Positions 1-10,634 of a DNA stretch of 64,000 nt are shown one piece after another. Numbering within the stretch: the stretch's first letter is position 1; each line of letters starts with the position of its first letter. The position numbers and the translations under genes were made by a program. The DNA lies in the NCBI GenBank assembly GCA_011799875.1, contig CM022303.1:737038939-737102938 (forward strand), given 5' to 3'. The stretch comes from Thinopyrum elongatum (Eukaryota; Streptophyta; Magnoliopsida; Poales; Poaceae). The notes below the pieces were generated by a model. The model had not been told where the DNA came from and searched no databases. It worked only from the letters and a program-made list of their open reading frames with translations.

Positions 1-1098
1 TGTGTAACCCGTAGACCTGTTGGGCGCGGTATTGATGCTCCATAACACAGAAGGTAACTCCTCCACCCAACAACCCGGCGTCCGTTGCAAGGGAACCATA
101 AGCTGGGGCTTGATGCCTCTCAAGATCTCCTGATTGGCTCTCTCCGCTTTACCATTAGATTGGGGGTGAGCCACTGAAGATACGTCAAGTCGGATGTGCT
201 CACGCTGATAGAATTCTTTCATAGCACCTTTGGACAGATTAGTACCATTATCAGTTATAATGCTGTGCGGAAAGCCAAACCGGAAAATCACCTTCTTGAT
301 GAATTGAACTGCCGTAGCTGCATCACACTTACTGACTGGCTCTGCCTCTACCCACTTAGTAAACTTATCAACCGCCACCAAAAGGTGGGTCTTCTTGTCC
401 TTGGATCTCTTAAAGGGCCCAACCATATCCAGCCCCCAAGTTGCAAACGGCCAAGTGATTGGAATCATCCTCAATTCCTGGGCCGGAACATGAGCTCGGC
501 ATGAAAACTTCTGACAACCATCGCACTTTTTCACCAAGTCTTCCGCATCAGCATGAGCCGTCACCCAATAAAAACCGTGACGAAAAGCCTTAGCTACCAG
601 GGACTTTGAACCGCCATGGTGACCACAATCCCCTTCGTGGATCTCATGCAGGATCAAACGGCCCTCTTCAGGAGATACACAACGTTGAAACGCCCCTGTT
701 ACACTACAGCGATGTAATTCGCCATTGACAATAATCATTGACTTGGATCGCCGGATTCTCTGTCTGGCCAAAGTCTCATCCTCTGGTAACTCGCCCCGGT
801 TCATGTACGCCAGATATGGGACGGTCCAATCCGGAATAACATGAAGTGCTGCCACGAATTGAGCCTCCGGATCAGGAACAGCCAGATCCTCCTCTGTGGG
901 AAGTTTAACCGACGGATTATGCAGCACATCCAAAAAGACGTTGGGTGGAACCGGCTTACGCTGGGAACCCAAATGGCTTAAAGCATCCGCCACTTCATTC
1001 TTCCGCCGGTCCACATGATCAACCAGATAGCCTTTGAAGTGACCTGCAACAATATCCACCTCTCGATGATATGCAGCCATGATTGGATCCTTAGAATC
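1..1098 (-). pseudogene. integrase of the gypsy element, incomplete at window edge
   Basis: In the gag-pol frame the segment first finishes the second RNase H and linker. It then shows a His/Cys zinc finger (HEIHEGDCGHHGG and KKCDGCQKF) and the DDE catalytic core: GLDMVGPF for the first Asp, ITDNGTN for the second and SNGKAERANQE for the Glu. Integrase joins the cDNA to host DNA. I found no stop between 1098 and the left edge, so this part is open. The C-terminal domain and the 3' LTR lie outside the window. Confidence 0.88.
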
Positions 1099-1101
1099 TC
1101 A

Positions 1102-1434
1102 AGTACCAGACACTTGTTGAGCCACCAGGTCCGAGTCACCGAAGCACTTAACCCGGCTCAAATTCATCTCCTTAGCCATCCAAAGACCATGGAGTAAGGC
1201 CTCATATTCAGCTGCATTGTTAGTGCAAGGGAACATTAAACGGAGAACATAACAAAACTTGTCACCTCGTGGGGAAGTTAATACGACTCCAGCCCCCGAG
1301 CCCTCCAATTGCCTGGATCCATCAAAATGAATCGTCCAATAAGTATGATCTGGCTTCTCTTCTGGCCCCTGTAACTCTGTCCAATCATTGATGAAATCCA
1401 CCAATGCTTGTGATTCGATTGCCATCCGAGGCAC
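1102..1434 (-). pseudogene. second, archaeal-type RNase H (aRNH) of the Tat element
   Basis: The same minus frame carries a second RNase H fold with the full acidic set: IHFDGS, NNAAEYEALL and GDSDLVAQQ, with a further Asp after the stop in ADALSHLG. This is the extra domain known from Tat retrotransposons and thought to remove RNA from RNA-DNA hybrids in place of the degenerate native domain just upstream. It is cut by TGA at 1099-1101, where the family has Trp, although the residues beyond the stop are still in frame. The domain assignment is good, but its activity is inferred. Confidence 0.82.
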
Positions 1435-1470
1435 ATAATTTAACCCGTGAGGTCCAAGCTCAATGGCCTA

Positions 1471-1806
1471 CTTGGCAATCCGGCCAGTCGCTTCCCTTTT
1501 CTGGATTATTTCCCCCAAAGAAGCAGAGCTGACCACAGTGATGGGATGACCCTGGAAATATTGCTTAAGCTTCCGGCTCGCCATAAAAAGTCCATACACC
1601 AGCTTCTGCCAATGTGGGTACCTTTGCTTAGACTCAATAAGTACCTCACTTATGTAATAAACAGGCCGTTGAACCGGATACTCCTTTCCGGTCTCCTTGC
1701 GCTCCACCACAATAGCCACGCTAACTGCCCGGCCATTGGCAGCCACATATAACAGCAAAGGCTCTTTATCAACAGGAGCAGCAAGGACAGGCGGCTCGGC
1801 TAGCTG
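1471..1806 (-). pseudogene. native Ty3-type RNase H domain, catalytically degenerate
   Basis: The minus frame is the same as gag and RT. The domain follows RT immediately and has the family landmarks LLLYVAANG, RPVYYIS, YPHWQKLVYGL and LKQYFQGH. The acidic residues expected at the first and third active-site positions are absent: LYVAANG replaces an LY-D type motif, and TVVSS stands where TDH is usual. Loss of these residues is typical of Tat elements, in which a second RNase H takes over. The block ends at TAG (1468-1470), which sits where a Trp codon is expected. Confidence 0.8.
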
Positions 1807-1809
1807 TCA

Positions 1810-4080
1810 CTTTAAATCCTCAAACGCTTTATTGGCGGCGTCGCTCCAGACGAAATTATCCGTCTTCTTCAGCATCTGATATAAAGGGATAGCCTGCTCC
1901 CCGAGGTGACTGATGAACCGGCTCAAGGCTGCAATCCGGCCTGCCAAGCGTTGAACATCATTGATGCACCTCGGTTTAGCCAAAGAAGTTATGGCCTTGA
2001 TTTTTCCCGGATTAGCTTCAATGCCCCTATTAGACACCAGAAAGCGCAAGAGCTTGCCTGCCGGTACACCAAAGACACATTTGGCCGGATTAAGCATCAT
2101 CTTATAAACCCGGAGGTTATCAAAGGTCTCCTTCAAGTCATCTATCAATGTCTTCTTCTCTCTGGATTTCACCACAATATCATCCACATAAGCATGAACA
2201 TTGCGGCCGATCTGATCATGAAGACAGTTCTGCACACAGCGCTGATAAGTCGCCTGGGCACTCTTTAACCCAAAGGGCATAGACACATAGCAGAAGGCTC
2301 CAAAGGCAGTTATGAAAGCTGTCTTCTCCTGGTCCTTAACTACCATTTTGATCTGATGGTAGCCAGAATAAGCATCCAGAAAACTCAAACACTCGCAACC
2401 TACCGTAGCATCAATGATTTGATCAATACGAGGGAGGGCAAAAGCATCCGCTGGACAAGCCTTGTTCAAATCTGTGTAGTCCACACACATACGCCGAGTG
2501 CCGTTCTTCTTAAGTACTAGCACCAGATTAGCCAACCACTCAGGATGAAATACCTCAACAATAAAGCCAGCTGCCAAGAGCCTGGCCACTTCCTCAACAA
2601 TAGCCTTGCGTCTTTCCTCATTGAACCAACGGAGAAACTGCTTGACCGGTTTAAACTTGGGATCAACGTTAAGAGTGTGCTTAGCGAGTTCCCTCGGTAC
2701 ACCTGGAATGTCAGAAGGCTTCCACGCAAAGATATCCCGGTTCTCACGGATGAACTCGATGAGCGCGCTTTCCAATTTCGGATCCAAGGTAGCGCTGATG
2801 CTAAAATGCTGGGATGAATCGCTAGGAACGAAATCAACCAGCTTAGTCTCATCAGCCGACTTAAACTTCAAGGCCGGATCATGCTCTGTAGTTGGCTTCT
2901 TCAAGGAAGTCATATCTGCCGGATCAACATTGTCTTTGTAAAACTTCAACTCCTCTGTCGCACAAACCGACTCCGCATAAGCCGCATCACCTTCTTCACA
3001 TTCCAAAGCGATCTTACGACTCCCATGTACCGTGATGGTCCCCTTATGACCCGGCATCGTGAGCTGCAGATAGACATAACAGGGCCTCGCCATGAATTTA
3101 GCATAAGCCGGCAGCCCAAACAGGGCATGATACGGGCTCTTGTTTTTCACCACTTCAAAGGTCAATGTTTCTGATCTGGAATCATGCTCATCACCAAAAG
3201 CAACCTCCAGAGCTATCTTACCGACCGGATACGCCGATTTACCAGGCACCACACCATGGAAGACCGTGCTGGACGGTTTAAGATTTTTATCTGTTAACCC
3301 CAGGCGACGAAAGGTTTCATAATAAAGGATATTGATACTACTCCCCCCATCCATGAGTACTTTAGTGAACTTGTAACCTCCCACCTGAGGTGCCACCACC
3401 AACGCCAGATGACCCAGATTATCAACCCGAGGTGGATGATCCTCTCGACTCCACACAATGGGCTGTTCAGACCAGCGTAAGTAACGGGGCACCGCCGGTT
3501 CAACGGAGTTCACTGCCCTTTTATGAAGCTTCTGATCGCGCTTGCACAGGCTGGTGGTGAAGACATGGTACTGTCCACTGTTTAACTGCTTCGGGTTGCT
3601 CTGGTAACCCGACTGCTGCTGCTGCTGTTTGTTCCCCTGATGATTATAACCACCTTGGTTGCCTTGATTGCCTTGATTGCCATGTCCGCTTTGATTACCA
3701 TGGAATCCTGAACCGGAACTGCCTCCACCATAACCCGGCCCATGAGACCCGTGGCCTGAACCGCCAGCCGGTCCATTATCATTCCGGAAAAAATCTGAAT
3801 CTTTGAATTCTCGCATAATATAACAATCCTTCCAGAGGTGCGTGGCCCGCTTGTCCCGCGATCCGTGCTTTGGGCAGGGCTGGTTCAATAGGTAATTCAA
3901 GCGCTCCGGATTGGGACTTGGTTCTCTTCCTCGCGGGGGCGGTTTACCCTTCCGACGCTGACCATTACCCTGCGCGTTGGTATTAGCTACAAAATCTGAA
4001 CTATTATCCGCTTTAAGCTTATCGCTGTTTCCATGCCCCGCCGAGTTATGTTGCTTCCCTTTGGTCCTGCCACCCTTCTT
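1810..4080 (-). pseudogene. pol: protease and reverse transcriptase part of gypsy gag-pol
   Basis: This continues the gag frame. It opens with the end of gag, including a Cys/His motif (CPKHG...WKDC) and a Gly/His/Gln-rich tract. The aspartic protease follows, with active-site motif DGGSS in place of the usual D(T/S)G. The reverse transcriptase has FLDAYSGYHQI, MPFGLKSA and the catalytic YVDD box, all intact. The frame is open across the block and is stopped by TGA at 1807-1809, where the next codons carry on the same protein. In life the enzyme copies element RNA into DNA inside the particle. The break is a single base, consistent with CGA to TGA. Confidence 0.92.
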
Positions 4081-5817
4081 TCACTTTCCTCTCTTGTCAT
4101 CATCAGATTCAGGGTCCTTGGTACTATCAGAGTCGGCATATTTCACCAGAGCTGCCATAAGCGTCCCCATGTCATTGCAATGGCGTTTGAGCCGTCCCAG
4201 CTTCAACTTAAGAGGTGTAAACCGGCAATTACCTTCCAACATCAAAACGGCCGTATCAGTGTTGATGCGGTCCGATGAATGCAAAATCTCTGAAACCCGG
4301 CGCACCCAATGGGTTGTTGACTCTCCTTCCTCCGGGACACAGGCAGCTAAATCCACAATTGACATGGGCTGTTTGCACGTGTCCTTGAAATTCTGAATAA
4401 ACCGGGCTCTTAGCTCTGCCCATGACCCAATGGAGTTAGCTGGTAGGTTTTTCAACCAAGTGCGAGCTATCCCTTCCAACATCATGGTGAAGTACTTAGC
4501 ACATGCCGCGTCATCTACGTCCAGCATCTCCATTGCCATCTCATAACTCTCCACCCACGACTCGGGGGATAAATCGGCAGTGTAATTCGGCACTTTACGT
4601 GGGCCCTTGAAGTCCTTGGGCAGCCGTACATTGCGTAATGCTGGGACGAGACATGGCACCCCCAAAGAACTGGAGGTAACCCCTGGTTCCACCGAAGTTG
4701 TTGGACGAACCGGAGTAAGCTGACGGGCCGCGTTCTGTGCTGCTAACTCAGCCTCTCGACATGCCCTAGCACGGTCCACCACATCCTGAGCATCAACACC
4801 GCCACCTGCCGGGTTATGGACTCGTGGCGGATTACGGTTGCGGGCACTGCTAGACACAGCCGGTTCATCAACATGCCTGCTGTAACTCCGGCTCGGGCGG
4901 GGGGTGGAATGAATCGTCTCACGAATGTACGAATAAGCCTGTTGCTGAGTTAAAGCTGTCTGAAGGAGGTCCCTAGCCCGTCGTGTCTCCACAGCTACAG
5001 GGGACTCACCATCGACAGGAAGTGCCGCCAATTGTGAAGCGGCCGCGACTATGTTGTCCAAGGGGTTGGAGTAATGACCTGGAGGCGTGGGCACATGCTG
5101 GGATGGGATATTCTGAAGAGGCGGATCCATCGCGCGTGGCTGAACCGGCGTCCCCGTTCCAGGCGCTTCTACCCGGTTTACCACTGGCTGGTTGCTGGTT
5201 CCAGCCCCTGGCGTATTGAAGAGATTCCTGGCTTCGTAAACCGGAGGTAGGTGAGACCGGTACCTTCTCCTCATTACATCATTTGACGCGTTCTGATCCA
5301 ACGTAAGCCGATAGGCCTGTGCATCTAACTCGGCCCGTTCTGCAGCCATCCTGGCATTTTCAGCTGCCAAATCCACCATGGCCTGGGCTATCTGATCGTT
5401 CACCTTCGCCACTTCTGCGTTGTGCCGCTCCTGATCCGCCGGGCAGACTCTGGCCGGTAACAGTGCTGCCAAGGTGTCGAATAAATCGGACAGAGCCTGA
5501 GCCGGCGGTGGCACAGGGCCTCCTGCCCCAGCTGCCGTCGCCGCTGCTGAACCGGAGATCATCGCCGCAGCGGTCGAAGATTGTGGCGCTGACTGTGTAC
5601 CGGCCATGAAGATCGCAACCCGGCTTGGCGGGTCAAAAAAGTCCGGAATACTATCGCCATCGGAACAACCACCAAACCGGCCGTCCTGCAGCTGGTACAA
5701 TGACATGGTCTCTCCAGTAGACGACTCGTCACCGGAATAAACAACGGTTTCGTCATCATACTCTGATCTATCTTCAGATTCCACTCCATGGATGACTCCC
5801 ACGAAGGCACGCTTCAT
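4081..5817 (-). pseudogene. gag: gag polyprotein of the Tat-type gypsy element
   Basis: The 578-codon frame starts at an ATG (5815-5817), about 280 bases inside the 5' LTR and PBS. The N-terminal half is low complexity and rich in Ala, Pro and charged residues. The C-terminal 200 residues hold the retrotransposon gag (capsid) domain, with recognisable pieces such as SWVESYEMAMEML, TWLKNLP and ELRARFIQNF. Gag builds the cytoplasmic virus-like particle. The frame ends at TGA (4081-4083) and continues open directly beyond it into the nucleocapsid-like CPKHG motif. That stop is probably a decayed CGA codon rather than the natural gag end, so the original product was one gag-pol polyprotein. Confidence 0.9.
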
Positions 5818-6093
5818 GACAGGCTTAACCCGGGCAGATCTCGCACACTAAGCCGTTTCGACGATGTCGGTGCGGATGTCCGGCTCAGGGCCCGGTTCGC
5901 CAATCTTGCCAATGAACACGTGAATGCCGCCGAAGGGGACCTGGTACCCGTATTCAATTGAACTGGCCTCGGGGCCCTAGCCTGCGCCGTCGATGTAGAG
6001 CTTGCTGCGATGACTTTTGGTCATCCGGCCTACAGTGTATCCCTTGAGTCCTTCAAAGCTGCCCTCTAAGAACTCGAAACCATCGTGCGATAG
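5818..6093 (-). other. 5' untranslated leader of the gypsy element
   Basis: About 280 bases lie between the PBS and the gag ATG. I see no coding signal or second gene here. It would hold the packaging region in an active element. Confidence 0.6.
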
Positions 6094-6110
6094 CCCCACG
6101 GTGGGCGCCA
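6094..6110 (-). promoter_or_regulatory. primer binding site of the gypsy element
   Basis: On the minus strand TGGCGCCCACCGTGGGG follows the LTR end after a 2-base AT spacer. TGGCGCC starts are common in plant gypsy elements primed by a host tRNA. The exact tRNA cannot be named here. Confidence 0.8.
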
Positions 6111-6112
6111 AT

Positions 6113-6636
6113 TGTCGTGGTTTTGTCACAGCAGATGTCCTAGAGAAAGGACTTAGTCGTGGAGCCATCGCGACGGGTTAGCTTAAAGGGGTTAAAGCGG
6201 ACAAGGGACGCAGAGAGTTTATACTGGTTTGGCCCCTTGCGGTGAAGGTAAAGGCCTAATCCAGTTGTTGTGAATTGCTAGGGTTTCGATGACCAGGGAG
6301 CGAATCCGCTAGGCCTGGCTCTCGAATTGTTGTTCATCCTCAAACCTCCACTGGGTCGTCCCTTTATATACACGGGTTGACGCCCGGCGGTTTACAGAAT
6401 CCCGAGGCCGGCTCATAAACATGTCCGGCTCGGTCTCTACTCTTTTCTTATGTTACAAGACAAGTTACATATAATATGGCGGTTTACACCTACAAGCCCT
6501 TAATCCGCCTTTGGGCCCTGGGCCTTCATAAAGCGCCATACTCCTTGTCTTCATGGGCTTCAAATATAAATGACTCATTATGGGGATAACCCGGCCTCTC
6601 CTGGCCGGTTTAAGCCCAGTAATAATATCCCCAACA
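6113..6636 (-). repeat. 5' LTR of the gypsy element (524 bp)
   Basis: The minus-strand sequence begins TGTTGGGGATATT at 6636 and ends ACGACA at 6113, giving the TG...CA termini of an LTR, followed by AT and the PBS. A TATATAAAG box lies at 6361-6370. The base right of the LTR resumes the interrupted CACTA exon, which fixes the outer edge. If integration was standard, the 5-bp duplication on this side should be GAACC (6637-6641), but its partner is outside the window. Confidence 0.88.
6361..6370 (-). promoter_or_regulatory. LTR TATA box
   Basis: TATATAAAGG on the minus strand lies about 270 bases into the LTR, with the PBS about 250 bases downstream. This is a normal place for the LTR promoter. 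Confidence 0.6.
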
Positions 6637-7791
6637 GAACCCACGGAACAACACCTTTGCCTCGTGTTCGTCCTCTGTGCTCAGGATTCTTGAGGGTGCG
6701 TGTAAGCTCGTCGTTCTCTCTCTCGGGTTGGAACAACCCCTTTCGAGCATCTTCTATTGCTTCAACTAAAGTGTCTCAGGCTATTTTAAGATCTACCTTT
6801 TCGATAATCTCCCCTGTCGCTGGGTCCAACTTTACCCCATGCGCACTAAACCAATTATTGGACCTCTCGGGCCAATTTGTTGTAGCTGGAATGACCCCTT
6901 CAGCAAGGATCTTGTCCTCAGCTGCTTCCCACTTAGGCATGGCTCTCTTGTAGCCACCTATCCCCAGAACATGGTGATACTCCTTTTTCGCAGCATTTAT
7001 CTTATTTTTTCTTGACCTTTCCAGAGCTTCATCCGATTCCTTGTATTTCACAAATGCGTCCCAGTGATCTTTTATCTTCTCTAGTGCTTCAGTGAATTCT
7101 GGAGTCTTCTTTTTTGCCTTGATGTAGTCATTGTATAATCTTTTCTTCCAGCTCTGGAATTGTGTGGCCATCTTCTTAAGAGCAAACTTCTTGACTTTCA
7201 ACCATTGGCCATCTGTGAGACCCTCTGGTAGGTTGAAATGTGACATGAGCGTATCCCGAAGCAAATTTTTCGATCTTTCATTGACATAACTAACTCCTCG
7301 ATCTTCCTTTGGCTTATTCCATTCTCGAATGGTGATCGGGATGTTGTCCCTAACAATAACTTTGCATTGAATTATAAATTTACGGGCATTCTGTTCAGTA
7401 GCAATCGGTTCGCCATCTTCTGCGACTTCATCGATGTTGAACTTTATGCCATCGCCCAACTTTTTGGCCAGGCCTCGTACCCTTCTAGGAGATTGGCTCG
7501 ATCCGGAGGGCTAAAAGAAGAAAGATTCATTAATATATATATACAAATCAATTAATACATCTAATGATCACCAGAGGCCTAATATATATATACCTCGTCG
7601 GACTTAATTAATTGTCGAACATTTTGTTTGCCATCATTGTTTGTTTGCCCTTCGTCTCTTGGTTCTTGCTCAAGTCCCTCACTGGAGTCATTTAGAAATT
7701 GTGAGCCATCATCTGGTTCATTCTCTTGGTTTTGGGAGGAGCACATCATCTCAAAGATATCCTGTTCATGGTCTCTGTCGCTACCATCCAT
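6637..7791 (-). pseudogene. Transposase_24-type (Ptta/En/Spm) CACTA gene, 5' half, split by the gypsy insertion
   Basis: Exon 1 (7791-7594) starts with ATG and MDGSDRDHEQD, and ends at a GAG/GT donor. Exon 2 starts after TTTTAG at 7510 and runs to the gypsy edge. Exon 2 carries KFNIDEVAEDGEP, ITIREWNKP, LMSHFNLPEGLTDGQ, KMATQFQSWKK and WFSAHGVKLDPATGEI, which match the plant transposase family and the homologous gene of element B. An in-frame TGA at 6776-6778 stands where an Arg CGA would fit, and the frame then stays open to GKGVVPW at the insertion point. The role of this second CACTA protein in transposition is not settled. The 3' half, including any Ulp1 module, would lie left of the gypsy element. 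Confidence 0.82.
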
Positions 7792-9033
7792 AGCTTAACT
7801 AATCCAGAAGAAAGATAAAACAATTTAGTATTTAAATTAGAATGCATTCAATAAGAAAAAACTTAATCATAGTATCGAGAAGAACAATACCGGAGATGCA
7901 ATCTATACACAGCAATTTTAAATGCCATTTAGAAGTTTTCATTTATACAGCAAGTAGAAGTTGGTTTACTGTGACAATGACAGGTCAAGCAGAGGAATGG
8001 GTTCAACTACCGTAACATAAAGTATCAGTTGAATCATTGTTGTCCTAATGCAGTAAAAGAGAGCAGGAGCAAGAGAGTGGGTTTGCATCGGAATGATCAA
8101 GGGGGATCGCTTGCGTGGGGGATCGCAGGAGCAGGACCTATCGAGAAGCACAGTTTCGGCAATCAATATACACAACAAATGCAATAATATGATGCATGAA
8201 CATGACATGTTAAGAATGCTGTGGATTGTGCTAATGCAACTAGCAACAAGTGCAATGAAGTCCATTTGAACCAAGGGTTCAAATGCAAACTCCAATTTAA
8301 GCATTTTAAATGCCATTTAGATGTTTTCACTTATACAGAAAGTATAAGTTGGTTTTTCATGCATGAAAAATTTACAGATGGATTCCTTGAATTTTTCTGA
8401 TAATTTTTCATATATAAATTATTTCATTCTGAGCTACGGTTAATTTTCTATGAATTTTTTAAGTCTAAACTCTGAAATGATTTTGTTGCACTAAGACCCT
8501 TTTAAATAATTCTTTTAAAATGCCACAAAAAATTTGAGAGGTCCTCTGATGCCTATAGATCACTTTCATGCAAAAACCCAACTTGGTCTTTTGGAAATAT
8601 TAAGGAAAACATCTTCTTTTCAATTCTGTCCCATTCTTATGTTATAACTACAACCCTATTTTTCCTATCTCAATAAATTCTGAAATCTTTCCATCTTATA
8701 GTCCTTCCAGCTAAACTCTTAAGTCTAGAAGATCAGCTCCATTTGCATCTCTTAAGTTCCCCAAATTATTCCCTGTAGTTTTGGTCCAGAACTGAATTTC
8801 ACCAAAACTTGCACTGGCAAGTTGTTTATTCTTCCAAACTAAACATACCACCCTCTCTATGTTGCAATGAGGCATCATTCTGTAAATTTTGGTCATCAAC
8901 AAAATTTCCTAGGCCACTGTGGCATTTCACCAAACACCTTGTGTGCATGGTAGAAAGTATGCAACCCTCTAAACGACATATGGAACTTGTTCTCCTTGTC
9001 AATCCAGCATGTCCATCAACCTTTTCATAACCA
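7792..9033. other. AT-rich leader or intron of the CACTA A gene, with a 52-bp direct repeat
   Basis: No credible coding sequence. Two copies of a 52-53 base sequence (7915-7966 and 8303-8355, both containing AAATGCCATTTAGA) stand 388 bases apart, one on each side of a 336-base segment. The rest is AT-rich filler between the gene start and its GC-rich upstream region. Confidence 0.55.
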
Positions 9034-9468
9034 TTAACAACATCCTAACAAGTTATAGCTCGATTGGATCAATATGAATGCCATTAGCATTTCATCGAAC
9101 ACCCTGAGGGCATGCACAGGGAACGGCCAGAGCATGCACAGAGCGTGGCCAGAGTGCCCGCGGCCGGTTGTTTTTGAACGAGCGCTGCGTCGCGCGTCGC
9201 CCTGTGGTGTTGGTTTGGGCGGGGAGCGGCCGGAGCGGCGTTGGCGTCGAGCGCGGGCGGCGGCCATAGGCAGGGTAGTGGCGAGCTCGGCCGTGTCGGC
9301 TACGGCGGCTAGAGGATGGAGCAGGTAAGCCAGGGATGAGGAGCAGGGGGCTCACCGGGTGGCACACGGTGGCCAGTGGGTGGCTTAGTCGCTGCAGTGG
9401 CGGCCAGGGCTGCCTGGCGGCGTGGTGGTTCGATGTTCTCCCGGGCGGTGGCTGGCCCCGGGACACCA
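9034..9468 (-). other. GC-rich transcribed leader below the internal CACTA promoter
   Basis: A sharply GC-rich block lies just downstream (leftward) of the internal TATA box and hairpins. It corresponds in position to 50130-50436 of element B. Several frames are open only because of base composition. I do not call a protein here. Confidence 0.5.
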
Positions 9469-9476
9469 CTTATATA
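9469..9476 (-). promoter_or_regulatory. TATA box of the internal CACTA A promoter
   Basis: TATATAAG on the minus strand lies immediately left of the internal hairpin pair. Element B has the same octamer in the same place (50437-50444). Confidence 0.55.
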
Positions 9477-9483
9477 TGCGGGA

Positions 9484-9602
9484 CCTTTAGTCCTGGCTCC
9501 AGCCATGAACCGGGACTAAAGCCCAACCTCTTCGGCGGCCAAAATTCCGCGCGGGAGCTGAAACCTTTAGTGCCGGCTGGTGGTTGCAACCGGGACTAAA
9601 GG
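9484..9602. repeat. Internal CACTA hairpin pair (end-type motifs) in element A
   Basis: Two imperfect palindromes, 9484-9522 and 9564-9602, each run from CCTTTAGT to ACTAAAG. They are the same motif that builds the element's terminal array. They lie between the TNP2 module and the Transposase_24 module. Confidence 0.75.
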
Positions 9603-10634
9603 TGTCTTTTTAAAGTGATTCTTTTCGAGTAGAAAACTTTCGGTAAAACTCTTAGAATATTTAGAGTTTTTGAGTGAATCTTTTTGCTTTAGGTCACAAA
9701 AATTATAAACTTTCTGTTAGTGCCTGTAGTTTTCAATTTTGAATAGTTTAAATTTGAATTCTTTGAAATTTGTGTGAATAACTTTAGTTTAAAAATAGAT
9801 TTTTGAGTGATTCTTTTTCCTACTGTTTAATATTAGTGTGTTTTATTAGTATGTTTAATTTGGGAATTTTTAGGATATTTTAAATAGGTGTTTTAATCAA
9901 AAACAGATTATGTTTAGCTCTTTTAGTTTTATACATTTTTCCTTTGTTTTAATTATTTTAGTTTATGTTTTCTTGTGATTCTTTTGCCAAATTATATTAT
10001 GTTTTTGTTAGTCAACATGAGGAGTTTTAATTTTCATTTCGAAGAAATTATTTGACGGATTCAATTTTACAGATTGAAATTAATTCTTGTAATATGCATA
10101 ACAATTTGAAAACTAAACCAAATGAGTTGATTCAAATTTCTGTGGATTCATCTTGAAGATTTCTATCAGCTAGGATCATTTTGACAGGAGGTTGCATAAT
10201 TAATTTTGCACTTATTAATTAAATACAGTAATTGAAGACATTATTTTAAACTTTAAAAAATCATATCTTCAGTTCTGTTAAGCCAAATGGAGCAAATAAG
10301 ATGTCAAATTGTTTGTCTTAACATAACCTACACATTCATATTTTGTGTGGACATAATTGCATTGATTAACTCCTCTGTATAATTAAAATACTAAAAGGAC
10401 AGGAATAATTGAAAATTCATAACTTAATAAATAATTATGCAAAAATCATGTTCCAAATGCCAAAATTCCCTAGCTTTTTGGTTGGATTCTGACGCTCCGG
10501 AGTCCACCTAGGAACACCCAAAACACATATATACCCTAACTCTTACAAAGATTCCCTCCGGTTTCTCCGAAGTGGGACTTTCCAGCTATAAGTCCGGAAA
10601 TTCACTAGAGAAAAAGAGATGATAGTGAAGCTGG
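9603..10634. other. AT-rich non-coding spacer of CACTA A
   Basis: Its first 200 bases match 50920-51130 of element B. In B the match is then followed by the 336-bp array. In A it is followed by unrelated AT-rich sequence. No gene seen. Confidence 0.6.

Larger units (their letters stand above)
1..6636 (-). mobile_element. Tat-lineage Ty3/gypsy LTR retrotransposon, 3' part outside window
   Basis: Read on the minus strand, the element runs from its 5' LTR at the right through PBS, gag, protease, reverse transcriptase, RNase H, a second RNase H and integrase, and leaves the window at position 1. The order PR-RT-RNH-INT is the gypsy order, and an extra archaeal-type RNase H between RNH and integrase is the known hallmark of the plant Tat group. 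The PBS beginning TGGCGCCCACC also fits that group. The coding frame is the same from 5817 down to the window edge, with only isolated stop codons. The element lies inside an exon of CACTA element A. The 3' LTR and the second target-site copy are not visible. Confidence 0.93.

Noticed and set aside
1447..3322. Plus-strand ORFs opposite the gypsy pol
   Set aside because: They are antisense shadows of the RT and RNase H frame.
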